A stretch of 64,000 nt of DNA. Origin: Lichenostomus cassidix. Taxonomy: Eukaryota > Chordata > Aves > Passeriformes > Meliphagidae. This document shows, one piece after another, positions 46,523 to 60,130 of the stretch. The notes under the pieces were generated by a model that saw nothing but the letters and a program-made list of their open reading frames with translations, was not told where the DNA came from and made no database searches. Position 1 is the first letter of the stretch, and the number at the start of each line of letters is the position of its first letter. The stretch lies in NCBI GenBank assembly GCA_008360975.2, contig CM039183.1, positions 79,458,350-79,522,349 on the forward strand. Reading direction: 5' to 3'. The translations under genes and the position numbers were made by a program.

Positions 46523-49500
46523 CCCCCATTTCTATATAATTGTTTAAGGAAAGCTGAATCCTCTGCAGGCTCTTGTCCCTGAATTTGATGGAAAATTGTT
46601 GCAATAGTACAATATGGAGATAGAAGTGATTTGGCCAAGGACAGACATTTCCTAACACTGTTGACATTGATAACAAGTTTTAACAAAGTCTTCTGGCTGT
46701 GTGTTATTTTAAGTCATTTGCCTTTAAGCTCAAACTGCTATTGCCTCCCAAGCAATATCACTTTTTCTATATTTGGTTAGAAATTGAAATTTCTTCTTTT
46801 TGTACTGGTATTTATTTCTGTCAGGCACTGGCACCTCTGACCAAAATTATATCTGCTGACAAGCTATACAAATGCCTTGTATAAGCACTCTGTATAAGGA
46901 GGTTGGCATAACTTTGCCAATTTAGGCTTGTGGTTGCTTGTGGATCTGTGTTTTTAAATAAGAGGAGTATGTGCTCATTCTGGGTGTCCAAGGTCTGTCC
47001 AAAATTAAGAAGTGAAATGAGTCTGGCGTTTTGCAATCTGTTACATCTTTATAAAAGGTAAATGTAGCAAAAAAGGACCCCGAGTAGAGTAGAGGCAGCT
47101 GTTTGTACATGGGCTAGTTCTTGGAGTGATTGTAAAGTTGTTTTGAGCTGCTCCTCTGATGTACCCCAGCCTCATACCAGTTAAGGAGTGGACTAAGCCA
47201 TTAGAGAAGACCATACAGTGGTGGTGTTCTCAGGGGTCAGATAAAGAAACATTGAAATAGCAGTCAACTAAGGACACTAAAGTAAGCAAGCTGAAGCTCT
47301 GCATAGGACCAGAAAGTCTGCCAGAAGGGATTTAAGGAAGCTTCAGTACGGTTATCTATGTGGAGCCACTGCCACTGATAAGTTTTGGCAGTGATCCCAC
47401 TGGTTTGACAGACAAAGGGTTGCTGTGCACCATCACCCAGTGAACAACAGCCTCACAGCTGAAGAACCATATTTAGAGTGGATATCATCCTTTAACAGTG
47501 CCTCCCTGATGTGTATAAAAATATAATTTCTAATTAAATGTTTTTGTCATTTGTGGCATTCTATTCTAGGATTTTTCCCTTTTCAGCAGTTTAACACCCA
47601 TTTTCCAGGTTTTGGAGTACATATCTAAGGAGAAAATCACAATATCTCTTTGAATTAATTGTTGAAAAGAGTCATATTTGTTTAATTCTTTGCTGGTACA
47701 CTGTATTTTAAATTGTCCTTTCTAAGAGTCATAACTGATACCAAATTTCATTTAAAGTTTTTGTGGGGGCCAAAACTGCCTCTACATCCAGTTTTTGGTT
47801 GGTTGGTTGGTTGTTTTTTTTGTTCTGTTTTTTGGTTTTGTTTTTTTTCCTTTTTTGACAATGAAAGCTACTTAAACAAGAACAATGGTCCCTGAGAGCA
47901 GTTTTGTATTTACACTGTCAATTTTGTCAAATCTCAAAAAAAATAACACCTTCACCTTGTTCTATAAATTGAAAGAAAATGCCACATATTTCTCCTTCTG
48001 TTGACAGCTATTTCTGAATTTGTGTGCAGCTACACAGCTGTGGTGAGATAGGTTTTAAGATATACGTCATGATACATATTTGGATGTAGTTTGCTTAGGG
48101 ATCCTGGTAGAGGAAGAAGTTGTAGATATGCAGTGAGGTTTATATAAATTTGTTTACTTAATTATTAAATAAACTCTCGGGCTGTGTCATGATCTTGAAT
48201 TACTTAGCACATATGTTGACTGAGTTGGTGAAAGCTTGTCTCTCTCTCTCACTGCACTTTCTAGTTAGACAATACATAAAATATTTAGCATCATGTCTGG
48301 CATGTTACAGTGATGCAACCATCTTTTCATTGGTGTTGGGATGCAGGGAAAGTATTATCATCTCTTATCAGGTCTATTTTCTGAGTTGATATATATTCTG
48401 TGTTCTGTGGTCTCAAACAAAGGAACACCATGTAGGCAAAATGTTGGTCTCCATGTTTCTATGGCTTATCTGTGACTTTCCTAACTGTCACATCTTTCCC
48501 TTTCTCTGAGCTGCGGAAGGCTTCAGACCATGTGCACCTTTCTCTCTCTGAGTCATTTTTCCACTGCTCCTTGTCCAGATTGGAACATCTGAACCTCTTC
48601 CTTCCAAAAGATACATCTAAATGGGCAGAAGACACATCTAAATGTATTTCCAGCTCTACCACCTGCTGCAAAAGCTCTACCAAGCAGATAGCCTTTACAA
48701 TTTTACTTTTCTTCCTAAGTGTTGTTATGAAATGCATTATCCCTTCCCTCTCTCTCTCTTTCTTAATCTTAAGAGAAGATTGCTAGCAAAAAATAATTTT
48801 CTTTTGTACAAAGCAAGATCTATTGTGTCAACAGAACAAAGATATGCCTGCCATGCACAGCAACAAAGATTACCAAGCTAGCCGTGGATAAACTACATGG
48901 GATAGTCAAGCTTTAAAACCAACCAGTATTGAACTGCAAACCTTTCCTTGGCTATCATTTAGAATTTATACATAAAAATATTGTTTCCCTTAATGTAAAG
49001 AGTACAAACTTTATTTAGTGTGAAAAGAGCTTTAGAAAGGTATTTTAAGGTTTGTAACCTATGTGAGAGAACACTGAGTTAGTAAGGAACACAAGACTGG
49101 GAAGGCAAATGTATAGATAAGACTTTTCTTCTTCCTAGTCAGACAAAAGGAATGGCCATTTTTCAGTTCATAAAAGGATTCTGAAACATATTAACATAAT
49201 TCGGGGTAAAAGGCTGGGCCAAGCTTTGCTAGCTACACCAGTGCCACCAAAGCAAATTCAGTATGATTTTTACCAGAAGAGATTCTTAGTAATGTAATGC
49301 CAAGTACAAATGGAAAATACATTTTCCCCCATTTTAAAAAACTAAGTAATTCCAAATATTTTGATGGTGTCATGACAAAAGCAGCTGCAGTCTAAAACTT
49401 TGCATGTAAATAGTCTTAATGAGGGGAAGTGCCTTTAACAGATGGGGTGTTGGAAAATTTTAAAGAAAAAAAATCTTCATAAACATCTGCTAAAAATTTA

Positions 49501-50049
49501 ATGATAAAATGATAGATATACCCTTTTGGTGAGATGAAGGGATAAGGACTACCGTCCTTTCCCTCAGACTTTCTTGTTTCTTATTTCTACTAAGGAAGAA
49601 GGTAATTGTAAGCAGCAGACTCTTAGCAACAAGTTGAAAGCTGTACTGACTTGTTATAGCCCTCGGTAGTTGCTATGTACCTAGCTTTTCTTCCTGGGAA
49701 ATGAAAGGCCTTATTTACATCAGAAAATGCTGTTAAAATATCAGAAAATAAAAGTTCACTTATAAAATGAAATTATTTGGTAACAAATTAGACAAAATGG
49801 ACAAACACAGGTTTGTAGATAAGGTGATGCTGGAGAAAGATTTCAGCCACATCTATCATTAATGCATTGGCCTCATCCTCAGGGTTCGGTGGCCTTTTGT
49901 GTTTCCAGAAGGCATTTAAATGTCTCCTGAGATGGATGAACCCATCACCAGCAGTCAAGAAAAAATCATCCAGTGGAGGCTACAGATGGTAGTATTTGAC
50001 TTTGGGGGGAGAAGTTTTTCCCCACAATGTACCTAATGCTGGTTCCTAG
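46523..50049. other. Single-copy DNA with a G/T-rich patch
   Basis: A (GGTT)n and T/G-rich low-complexity patch is at 47791-47857. Short CT runs occur near 48240 and 48747. No gene or interspersed repeat recognised. Confidence 0.5.
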
Positions 50050-50165
50050 GCAGGTGCTGTTCTGTGTGATGCCAGGAAACCTGAGCCCCGTGTCACCCAC
50101 ACCTTCCAGAAGGACCTGCATGACGTCAGCAATCACATCAGTATCCAGGCTTCAGCACTGATAAG
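50050..50165 (+). CDS. Candidate internal exon, 116 nt, unknown protein
   Basis: The acceptor (AATGCTGGTTCCTAG) ends at 50049 and a near-ideal donor (ATAAG followed by GTAAGG) follows 50165. The intervening 116 bases are open for 38 codons in one frame, which begins AGAVLCDARKPEP and ends ISIQASALIR, and that frame closes immediately outside both borders (TAG before, TAA after). The segment contains CpGs that are scarce nearby. I do not recognise the protein. It may equally be a conserved regulatory segment, given the TGACGTCA inside it, or chance. Confidence 0.2.
50121..50128. promoter_or_regulatory. Full CRE palindrome TGACGTCA
   Basis: This is an exact 8-bp consensus site for CREB/ATF bZIP factors. 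It contains a CpG in a CpG-poor region, so it is less likely than most 8-mers to be incidental. No promoter is evident beside it. Confidence 0.35.
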
Positions 50166-53005
50166 GTAAGGCAGTGCAGGCAGATATGTGGGTTTGCTCA
50201 ATCCTGACTCCAGGGTCACCTAATGTGGTGTACTCAAGGCTAGGCTTTCATTGATCCTGATTCTGTCACTAGAATTATGTTCATTACTTGCCTGCTGTTG
50301 AATTAAGCTCTTACTAATTTCAAGGGCTTGAGCTGAAAGGGAGTTTTGAATCTCCTGATGGGATCAAAGGTTGTGAAATTCTCTTCTGAAAACTCAGACC
50401 TTGCTATGTTAATTAAATCTTTCTTCCTATGTCAGCCATTTTTTAATAGACATTGAGTCATTAACCTTCCTCTTTCTTTTTCTTTCATAATAGGAAGAAA
50501 ACTCTTCAGCCTCAAATGCAAAAGCACATTTCTTCTTAAGACAATGATGAAAGGATCTTACTGTTTGCTTTAGTTGTGGCATAAATAATGGTAATTTTGT
50601 ATCTCTCTGACATACTTAGATCTGCTAATTATTAAATGCTTTCACATCACCAATGACTATGTTTTCCTTTTTCAACTACTTACTTTAACATAACTTAAAT
50701 GTCTCATGGTGTATCCATCCGGCTTCCTGTAAAAATGCGTTCCTATATTTAGTGTTTTTTAAAGGCCCTTGGGAGACAAGCAGCCTATCTCCTTCTCTGC
50801 CCAGCTCTACGTCCTGAAATGCCTTAGTAACTCAGGGCACCTTTCAGTTTGCATTCATGGGCACTTTGCTGCTCCAGGACTGCCAAGCAACTGTCTTACG
50901 GGAAGGATGTGCTCATTAGGGCTGAAGTTTTTACAGGAAAACAGTGGCTTTACCAGGTACCACCTGTGGACTGACCTGTGATAGCTCTTCACATGTATGT
51001 TCGTATAACTGATGAACACTCACGTTGTTTAGTTTTGCATATTAACTAATACCTGAATAGAAACTCTCATTATTCATGAAGCAAGAGTACAAACATGAAG
51101 GTTAGGTAAATGCTTTCTTCATTTGGGTGTATAATTTTTCTTGAACAAGAACTGCAAGATCAGAGGGGTTCTTTTCTCCCACAAGTATAATCTGAATTCT
51201 ATTTGTTCTCATATTGGATGGTTATTTAAGCATGAAAGGGTATGCTTCCCAGTGCAGAAAGGCAGTCTAAAGTCCTCTGTATCACTTGGCTCCTGTGAGG
51301 ATCCCACACCAGGGACAGGTGGAAAAGCAGCAGAAAAATAGTGTGAAGGGGCTTAGCCTGGAGAAACCACTAGAGTCTCCCCATGTTTCTACCACTTGGA
51401 TCAAGATTGCCAAACCCTTACCTATGGCCCCTGATGTTATAGTGTCTGTTCCAGCCTGTGAAAATCATCAATACTTCAGCAAGCTTTTCCCTTATAGGAA
51501 AAAATTATACAACTCATTATAAGCTTTGCAAAAATAGTTGCAACAGTGAAACAACACATGTTGTCTCCTGTTTTTGCTGAGACAGTTTGATTGGCTTAGA
51601 CTGTCATTTGCAGCTTCTGGGTTTCTGTTTGTGCATGTGACATAACATGACAGAACAGTACATCTGAACACTGAGAGGCTTCTGCTTTGTACCACACAGC
51701 TCAGAATTTCAACAACTCCTAATTTGCAGAAAAATTAACAATGATCAAAGCGTAATTTAAAGCTATCTATAGCTGGCATATTGTAGTGACTCTTTGGTTT
51801 GCTTCTGTGCTTTCTTCATATTGCAACATTTGTGCCAAGACTAATTTTTCTGTTTTGCAGTTGCTTTTTGAAATCTCTCATTCATGTACAGGTGAGTTAT
51901 GACACCGAGACATTAATTTCAATATGTTAAAACTTATTTTTGTCCTCATAGGATAATTTTAAGCAAGAAATATTTGGAGAAAATATTTGATTTGCCAGCA
52001 CAGTTGATGCATTCAGCAAGGCAATTCAATTGCATTACAATGTCTCTGAGAGAACATGCTTGGCTAATACATAATACACAGTGAAAGCAGCTGCTAGCAA
52101 TTTTTGTCAAGCATTAAGATGCTATGTCAAAATAAAATGAAAAATTCAATTAAAAAATCCTGTTCCTCTATGATTTTTCTTACATTTCTTTCTTTTATAG
52201 TACATTTTAATCCACAAGAATTTTTCTCTTTCCTTTGTTCTATGTAAGTTGGGCTTTCAAATATGTATTAAACATCAGTAGATTAGAGGTAAGAGGTATA
52301 AATGCATGAGCAGGGAGAGGGCAGAGCAAATTCCAAAGCTCTGTATTATGCACCTTGCAGCAAGCTCTTACCATGAGGTTGCCTGCTGGCAGCTGGACAA
52401 CACCATGGAATCCCACTGATCACCTGATACAGTAATTGGGAGGGTTTGAGGAGGACAACATCTTGATGTCCCTTAGAAATAGAATTCAGGGCCCACAATC
52501 CATTTTGCTGATTTACTCAGATTTCAGGAAAATTCTTTGTGTGGCATCAAATCTTCCTGGAAGATTAAAGATGTGGAAGGGAAGGAAGGCAGGGAGGAGG
52601 AGGAGGAGGAGGAAGTGTTGGAGATTGGGAATAGTGTGAATATGAAACACTTCCCTCCAGACGCCCTGACCTGCAGACGTCTCTGAGACAGATTCCCCAA
52701 ATCCTGCTTCTCCTGGAAGGCCAGTGATTTAGCTGGGAACCTCCATGCTCTTCCTTGTGGACAGGTTGGATCTCCAGTGGCATCAACAGCTCCCACCTGT
52801 GCATTGCAGGGCCATGGAGAGGGAATAGGATGTGCCTTAGTGCACTTATTTCTGCTCTACAATACAAAACTAAGCACAAGCAAGGTCAAATCCTTGTTTA
52901 GCTAAAACTACTTGAGATTCAAAGCAAACATTGCTCTTTCGTGTAGATGAATGGATAGAATTTGATCCACATCATTTAAAATGGCCCAAAAGAGAAGGTA
53001 CTTAC
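50166..53005. other. Single-copy DNA with a (GGA)7 run
   Basis: A (GGA)7 trinucleotide run lies at 52593-52613 within a purine-rich stretch. No gene recognised. Confidence 0.5.
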
Positions 53006-53047
53006 CTGATTTCATGTTTTGGTCCAATTATTTTGTCTTCCACAAGG
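53006..53047 (-). CDS. Candidate 42-nt microexon, unknown protein
   Basis: On the minus strand a long pyrimidine tract (TTTGCTTCTATTTTCATTC followed by TTCTATATTCCCCATAAG) leads into 42 bases and then an ideal donor, TCAG followed by GTAAGTACC. Only one of three frames is open, and it reads LVEDKIIGPKHEI, a well-behaved peptide. The length is a multiple of three, as is usual for regulated microexons. It shares the strand with the candidate exon at 23.45-23.81 kb, but a link is speculation. No family was recognised. Confidence 0.22.
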
Positions 53048-56000
53048 CTTATGGGGAATATAGAAGAATGAAAATAGAAGCAAATGTATATTAGACAGGT
53101 CCTTGGAGTTTTATTTGCTTTCATTCCAGGATTTGCAGAGGCCAACTTGTGTTGCTGGTAATCCCTTAATATGGTTGCCTTTGCTGATCTTAAATTGGTG
53201 AGTCAATAGTGATAGCACTCTGAGGCTGTGAAAGATCAATACACATGGGTCTTTTTCAGTGCCCTTCATTATTTTTTGTGATTTATTTCTCTCTGTGCTA
53301 GCAGATGACTAAGCCTCTTGGATTGAGTTTCTTGCATGTCTACCTTGGCAGCTAAATAATTGAAAACTTTGCTAAAGGAAGATAAATAAAACTTGAAAAT
53401 ATGTTATCTACAAGAGTTGTTCTGGTTTGAAGCTCTTCTGAGCTGCAGCAAACGTCTTTGGAACAAATAACTTTACATTGTCTATTATGGAAATTAAAAT
53501 TTTCAAGCTACCTGAAGAAAACTTTGCTCAGGGACATTCATAGGTCTCTTTATGACGTACTAGCAAGAATGACATGACAAAAGCTGGTAGCTGAGTGGTG
53601 TTCAATGAATCACAGCTACATACAGCAAGATGTTTTAGGATAGAATAAGATGCTTGGAGTACTAATAGTGTCTAAAATGAAATATACCTGTGGAGAGCTG
53701 GGAACCCATCCCTTCTGGGGAAAAAAAATCATACCACTACACTTGGTAGAACTGAATATTCCAGAGTGGAACAGGACAGAGTAGTATAAACATTAGCGAA
53801 ATTACAACTTTTATGTTTATCATGACTGCATGCTGTAGTGATAATAACATTCACAGTCAGAGCTAGCTCTCATCTTGGGCTCAGTGCAGAGCAGTGCCAG
53901 CCCACTCTTCAAAAAAGATTTTTAGTTTAGTTAAAGAAGCTATTTACATTAGTATTTGATGCTTTAAATAGTTTAAAGTAACAACACGTTTCTTTTGACA
54001 ATGATGACAACAGATATATACCTGAAGGGAAAAGATAAAGCTTTTTTTTGCTGAAGTGCTGAGAGAGAGAGAAAGCTGGAATTCATGCAACTCACTCTAA
54101 AATATGTGAATGTTGTACAGTCCTCAGTGGGCACATAACAAGGGTAAAGATGAGCTATGTGGTAGATGAGAAGGGGTTGAGGCACTATCAGCTTCCCAAG
54201 GTTAAAGGCACTGGAGTCCCAGTTGCAGAGCCAGAGAAAAGCCATCACCTCATCCAAACTGGCAGCTGCTGAGTTTCTCTTCCCTTGTCCCAGTAAATGA
54301 TCCTGCTGTGATGTCAGTTAAATTTCTCTCCAGTTTTAACAACTTGTTTAAATAAAAAAAAAATGCTATAAAGAGCTGTTGACACCTCAGGGATATCTCT
54401 GGAAAACTTTGTGTTTTGAAACAATTTTGCAGATGCCGTATTAGAAAGGCTTTGGCCTTCTCCACATGATTTCTGCATTTTATTTACAAGAGATGCTTGC
54501 ATAGAAACATGATCCTGTTTCAGAATGTCATTTTTTTGCTCCTGCTTATTTCTTCTTTGAAATCCTCACTTTCCAGCTGACCCCACAGCCAATATATGAA
54601 TGACTCTGCTATGTTTCCAACTGCAGCCCTCTTTAATGTGTTTATAATACCTTTACTAATTACATTTTTGAGTAGCCATTCCTGTTAGATGGAGGACTAT
54701 AATTTTTATTTATCATTAGGTATATTTGTATAATACTAGTATGGCTATAGTTGTATTAGTATGAACTATGCCTCTGTCTATAGAACAATGAAATATACTG
54801 ATATAATAACAGCTTTAGAACCACCAAACTGCAGTCTTTGAACAATATTGGTTTGGCTGATGAGACAGCACTGCAAAGAGGCTCAAATTGCCAGGATGAT
54901 GGAGATTGCACAGACCTTTTCTTCCCATGGTTGAAAGAAATTTGTTCATATAATTTTTTCTTTTCCGTAACTATAGGGAAATGGCAATTTTTCAATAAGG
55001 CAACCATTTCCCATATGGTACAAGCACAACCATAGGAGGAGGGATCACAGAATGGAGCACAGGAGAGGAGGCAGGAGGGCAGTGCGCAGCCAAACAAGTG
55101 CTGCACCAGGGGGAATGATTCATCTCCTCCCCAGCATCCAGTCCTGCCCTGCCCTGGGCCCTGTCTGATGCCTGTTTAAACCATGGTGCCTGAGCAGCAA
55201 AGAGGATCAGGACAGTGCTTGGGCTGGGCAAAAACTGCCTTCTGCCTCTAGCATTAATTTTCAGCCACCTTGGCCTTTTAATGCAGTGCAGAAGGAGCTG
55301 GTGTATTGGGGAGATGAGGGTGACTCTGGGCAGCTCTGGTGGCCCAAGCTGCACCTCTGACCATGGCCCAGGGCACCAGTTGGCAGGTCCTCAGGGAAGG
55401 AAGAAACTCTGATTCTGTCAATGAAATTTCTGAAATTTCAGACAACGTAGCATAATTTCTTCTGTAGTCCAGCCCGTCTCTGCAGAGCTGGATGTCTGGT
55501 CATAGAGGTGCATAACTCCCAGTTCTCACTAATATATGAAGAAATAAAAAGTGCTATAAGAGTTTGTCTTCCAGAAAAATTAAAAAATCATAGACAAATA
55601 AGGGGAAATATGAAAGTTTCCCATAAAATTAACTTGCATGACTTCCGAGTGTCTTGGGTGGTCAGCACTCACATGAGTTTTTTTACAGGCTTCAGCATAG
55701 CAGAATGAGCCACATGAGCCATCATGAGCTGGAACTGTCAAAGCTTTACCAGTAATGTATTTTACCAGCACTTTGAACAATGGATTCCACACACACCCCT
55801 ACTACATACAGCAGGAACAAATGAAATAATGAATAAAATTTTTATAAGGTTGTTTCTTTGTTTAGGTTTTTTTAAGGAAGATTACACTGTATTTCAAAAT
55901 CTGATCTGTACTCTGTTTTTGTTACAGCTGAGGGTGAGAAAACAAGATTGATTCTGTGAAGATGTTTGAGCTTATTGCTCAATCTTGCAGCAGGATTTTT

Positions 56001-58233
56001 CCCAGGAGCTATCAATCTTCAAAACTGTGTGAAAAGCAGGAAAAGAGGGTTTTGGTGTAGGCTCCTTTCTACTTCTAAATAAATAATTGCATAAAAAACC
56101 ACCCCTAAGTTCAACCCATCTTCTCTGCATGCTCCTTACCAGATTTTGTGAATGGAAAATTGTTCACTGAATAGGACTGCAGTTTTTCCTAACCCTTGGG
56201 GCTGTAACCAAATGCAAATAAAGGGGAGATAGTAGTTTGTACATATTTCTCTTGAAATAAAAATAAATAATTTGGACACTCCTCTAAGATGTTGCTTATG
56301 TCACTGTTGGTTAGTCATATTTCTGTAATAGATGCCTTGAAAATTCTACACATGGTTATTAGTGCCAGTGAAAATATTCTCCGGTCTTCCATTTCACTTT
56401 GGCAAATTACATACAAAAGACCTATTCTCCTAATTTAAATAAATAAACAGCAGTTTGCTCTTTGCAAAACCATTCATTAAAAGAAAAAAATTACTGATGT
56501 ACTGGTGTTTACAGTTAGAGGGTCTTGTAGTAAATTAGATGTTTGTCTAGTGCAGCTGTGAAGAAACCTTGTATTTACCTCTTTACTTTTTAATATGCAT
56601 ATTTATTTAAAAGTCAGTCATACTGCTGTTTCTTAAATCCTGAAGTCAATAAGATTTTCATGCCATAAACATATTAAGAAGTATTAATCCATATAAGACT
56701 TTGAATGATATAAGCATGTGAAGGGATGTTCTTTTTTTAAAAAGCAGACAGTGTATGAGTTTTCTTAAATTGATTATTCATTCATCAAAAATAATTATAA
56801 TATTGTCGAAAGAACAAAATGCAGATTTTTCTTGCACTGGGCTGATAAACATTTTAAATCCCTTTTTTCTGCAGACAGTAATAGGCATATAAATGATGAC
56901 ATACAGAAAAGTCACAACAGAAAAATAAAACTCAGATTGAATTGTTATATGTATCTTTGTATTGAATTCTTCTACCTCTTACTCGTTTATCTAATACAAT
57001 ACTCCCTCCTTTTCTTCTTTCTGTATTAGTAAATCTGGGTTCACAGACTATGAGAGCTTGTCCCAGCCTCCAGTCATGATGTGGTGGCAGTGTTGTTATT
57101 AGTATAAATGCTATTTAAATGTACACTGATTCCAGCCTTTTTACCAGAAATCTGTGGTGCAACCTCTGCCCCACATATTAGCATCAAGTATAGAAGGCTT
57201 TCTTTATGGACAGGCTCATGGAAAACATACAGTCCGTTGCTTATTTGACCATTCAAAGTGAATGAAATGTCTTTTGCAGAATTTTTAATCTTGCTGTAAA
57301 ATAGAGACCTCCCTATCTACCTCCATGGCCCCCTTCACCTTTGGTATCTAGAGGTTATCCTACTAGCTTGCTACCCACTCTCTTCTTGTGCCTTGTCCCT
57401 GGATTAAAACCCCTTCTTAACCTAGGCTTAAGATCCAGGACATGAACCAACTTTAATGCCATCAGTTGCAAGGTTGCTCTCTCACTAGTCACACATAGTC
57501 TTCTAAAAGATTATGCCTCCCAAATACAGACCCTGCAGCCCTCCCACCAAAGCAATTACCTGGGCAAAGTTCTCCCTGGAAATCAGGACCAGCAGAAGCA
57601 TGGGATCAGTGCTTGGTACTCCTTCATGTTGCAGGTTTCTGAATTGTGAATCCACTATCTCTCGTGGACACAGACTGGGGCCTCAGACCTGCCACAGAGA
57701 GTGCTGCAGGAGACTTTTGCAAGGGCATTGATGAGTGCCAACCACCTCACTGTCTCACAGCACATCTGCTCTCATGAAAAAGAATAAGTTAAATTTGTTT
57801 ATCTCCGCAGCCACTCAGTGTTTACATTGAAAAATGGGGTTTAACATCGTTGATGAGCAGGGCTGGATCACAGAAAATCCTGCTACCTGCCTCTCAGTGG
57901 AAATAATCCATGAGATCCCATACACTGTCGAGCTGCTGGAGAAAGGAGAGAAGAGCATATAATGACATGAGTAAGTGTGCTAAACCTCTGTTCTGCCAGC
58001 AGTCACTGTGTCTGGGCTCCCAAGTGAGCTCTCGAGTGTACACCTTGGCTGTCTCCTAACTCCATGCTGGCATGAGACTTGAGTACTCACCAGTCCCAAG
58101 TGCCCTGGTTTCCTCAGAAATTAAAGCCTTGCGACATACAGGAGCCTTATTAAACACCCAGCTTGGCCTCAGTCTGGACAATTGGAGACAACCTGCTGCT
58201 GCTGTGGTACACAGCTGGAGATTAGTTTGGGTC
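53048..58233. other. Single-copy DNA, no gene seen
   Basis: No interspersed repeat recognised. Bases 55020-55400 are GC-richer, with frames up to 120 codons (54992-55354, minus) that lack domains; CpGs are few, so it is not a CpG island. Confidence 0.45.
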
Positions 58234-58257
58234 TTTTTTTTTTTTTTTTTTTTTTTT
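58234..58257. repeat. Poly-T run (24)
   Basis: Twenty-four consecutive T, the longest homopolymer in the window. No retroposon body was recognised upstream on the minus strand. Confidence 0.92.
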
Positions 58258-60113
58258 CCTAAAAAGAAAGAGATTGAGAAAAGCTGAGTTCTCATCTGAC
58301 ACAAATCATTATGTCTTCACTGCAGCTGATGGGGCTTAACTGATTTAATTTAACTAAGGATCTGGAATACTGTTTAGTTTCTGTATAAATAACCTGCAGG
58401 ATTCCTGTATCAAGACTGATACTGCATCTCTGAATCTGGTGGCAATGCACCAAATAAACAAGCAGTAGACCTTAACCACCAGACATAAGAAATCATTGCA
58501 TGGATGGCTATTGATATGGGCAATAAATACTATGGCCTTTGACTAGGATTTCACAAACAGCTTATTTTTACTGCCTTAATATGCCTTAATGGAACTGTAA
58601 ATGACACAGAAAAATAATTGTTTTTTAAAAAGCAAATAGCATCAGCTTTAAATTAAAGAGTTTGCATTTGTATAAATAATGGGGAAAATCTCCAGGTTTA
58701 TGATTCCGTTTCAGCAGTAAAATGAATTCCCACTTTCCCCTCAGTAGTGTAATCTTCATGTGTCTTCTGTATCAGCATGAGCTTAGTGCATTCCAACAGA
58801 ATCCAAGCATTTTCATCCAGGAAAAGTAATGGTGTTATACGTGGTGTCTTTAGTTTCAGTTTATTAATCTCTAGAAAAGCTAAAAGAAATGTTTAATAAT
58901 TCTCCAGGAATTATTTTTAAATAGTGTATGTTGCCATCTTGAAAGCACTATTGAATACCAATGCCCACTGTCTGACAAAATTGCTCCCAAGTCACTCTAA
59001 ACTGGTGTGTCAAAATTACATCAATACTTTGCAAGCTGTTGCCATGTATTCATAACTGACTTCAGTAAAACTATTGCCAGGTATTTTTTGTCTAGAGGGT
59101 CCCATGACATCTCACAGATGTGAAAATTTTAGCAGCTTGAGAAATTAAGACAATCTTTTTACTTTTTCCTTTGTTTTTTTTTGTTTGGTTTTTTTTCACT
59201 CTGAACAACAAAGCACTGAGGAGAGATTTCAATGATTTTGCAAGAAATTATTATATTTTGAGTTCAGAATTCTTATTTTTCAAGCCACTTTCTATGTTCC
59301 TATAATGGTTGCTTTAAGCAATTCACTGTGTTCATATCACAGTTTTAAATATACCTAATTCTGCCCACTTTGTGCCTAATTTTGAGACTAGTTTCATATT
59401 AGAGAAAATGTGAAATTTCTAGCAAGAAAGAGAACCAAAGCTAGAATCTACTAGCAAGAAACTAACGCGAAGCAGGAGGGCATAAATTAGCTATAATTAT
59501 TGGAAGATTTGGCTAAGTTTCTTTAATGTGAACTGATAGGGGTAAGATACTGCAGCTCACTTCCAAAGAAATCAACACTGATTGCCAATTAAACAACAGC
59601 TAGCAATTGGTGCCTCTGAACTATGTATCCTTAAGCCCAAGCAAGAAAAATAATGTTATACAACTTACATGTGCAGAATGGAGCAGGATGTGGACATTTG
59701 TGTCTGTATAATCACTCTATCAAATTCGTAATGATCTGTGAAAGGAATAAAAACTGTGGTTGGTCCCCCAAAAATGTTGGGAATGCTGTGTATAACCCCT
59801 GTTGTACAGTTTATATGAAGACCTGTGCATAGGAGAAGAGCAACAACCTACAAAACGAAAAGAAAAAAATGCAAGGAGACTGATGTGTTTATTTTTTGCA
59901 TTTATTCTAATCTTCAGTCTGTGTTTCTGAAGCTGGTATTTTAGTTTAGATCATGTTTCAAAAGTTCCTCTTGGTTTTTCAGTTTTGTTGTTTCCCCCAC
60001 TACCTGGATGAAATTTGAACATAAAAGCTAAAATACCAAGAAAAAAGCAGCTCTTTAAATTTCCCAGAATTTGCTTTGCAAAGCTGATGTTGTGGAAATA
60101 CAGGTTTCTTGCC
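58258..60113. other. Single-copy AT-rich DNA, no gene seen
   Basis: No repeat or gene recognised; short T/G-rich patch near 59170-59200. Confidence 0.5.
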
Positions 60114-60130
60114 TTTTTTTTTTTTTTTTT
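60114..60130. repeat. Poly-T run (17)
   Basis: Seventeen consecutive T. A 14-base A run follows at 60241-60254, so the two could pair as a weak inverted repeat about 110 bases apart. Confidence 0.9.

Noticed and set aside
45939..46582. Frames of 202, 212 and 144 codons plus reverse frames
   Set aside because: All are translations of the tetramer array; openness in every frame shows it is a repeat artefact.
57558..57605. Very short (16-nt) splice-bordered segment on the minus strand, and a 14-nt one near 61020
   Set aside because: Too short to test for coding; such pairs of AG and GT sites are expected by chance.
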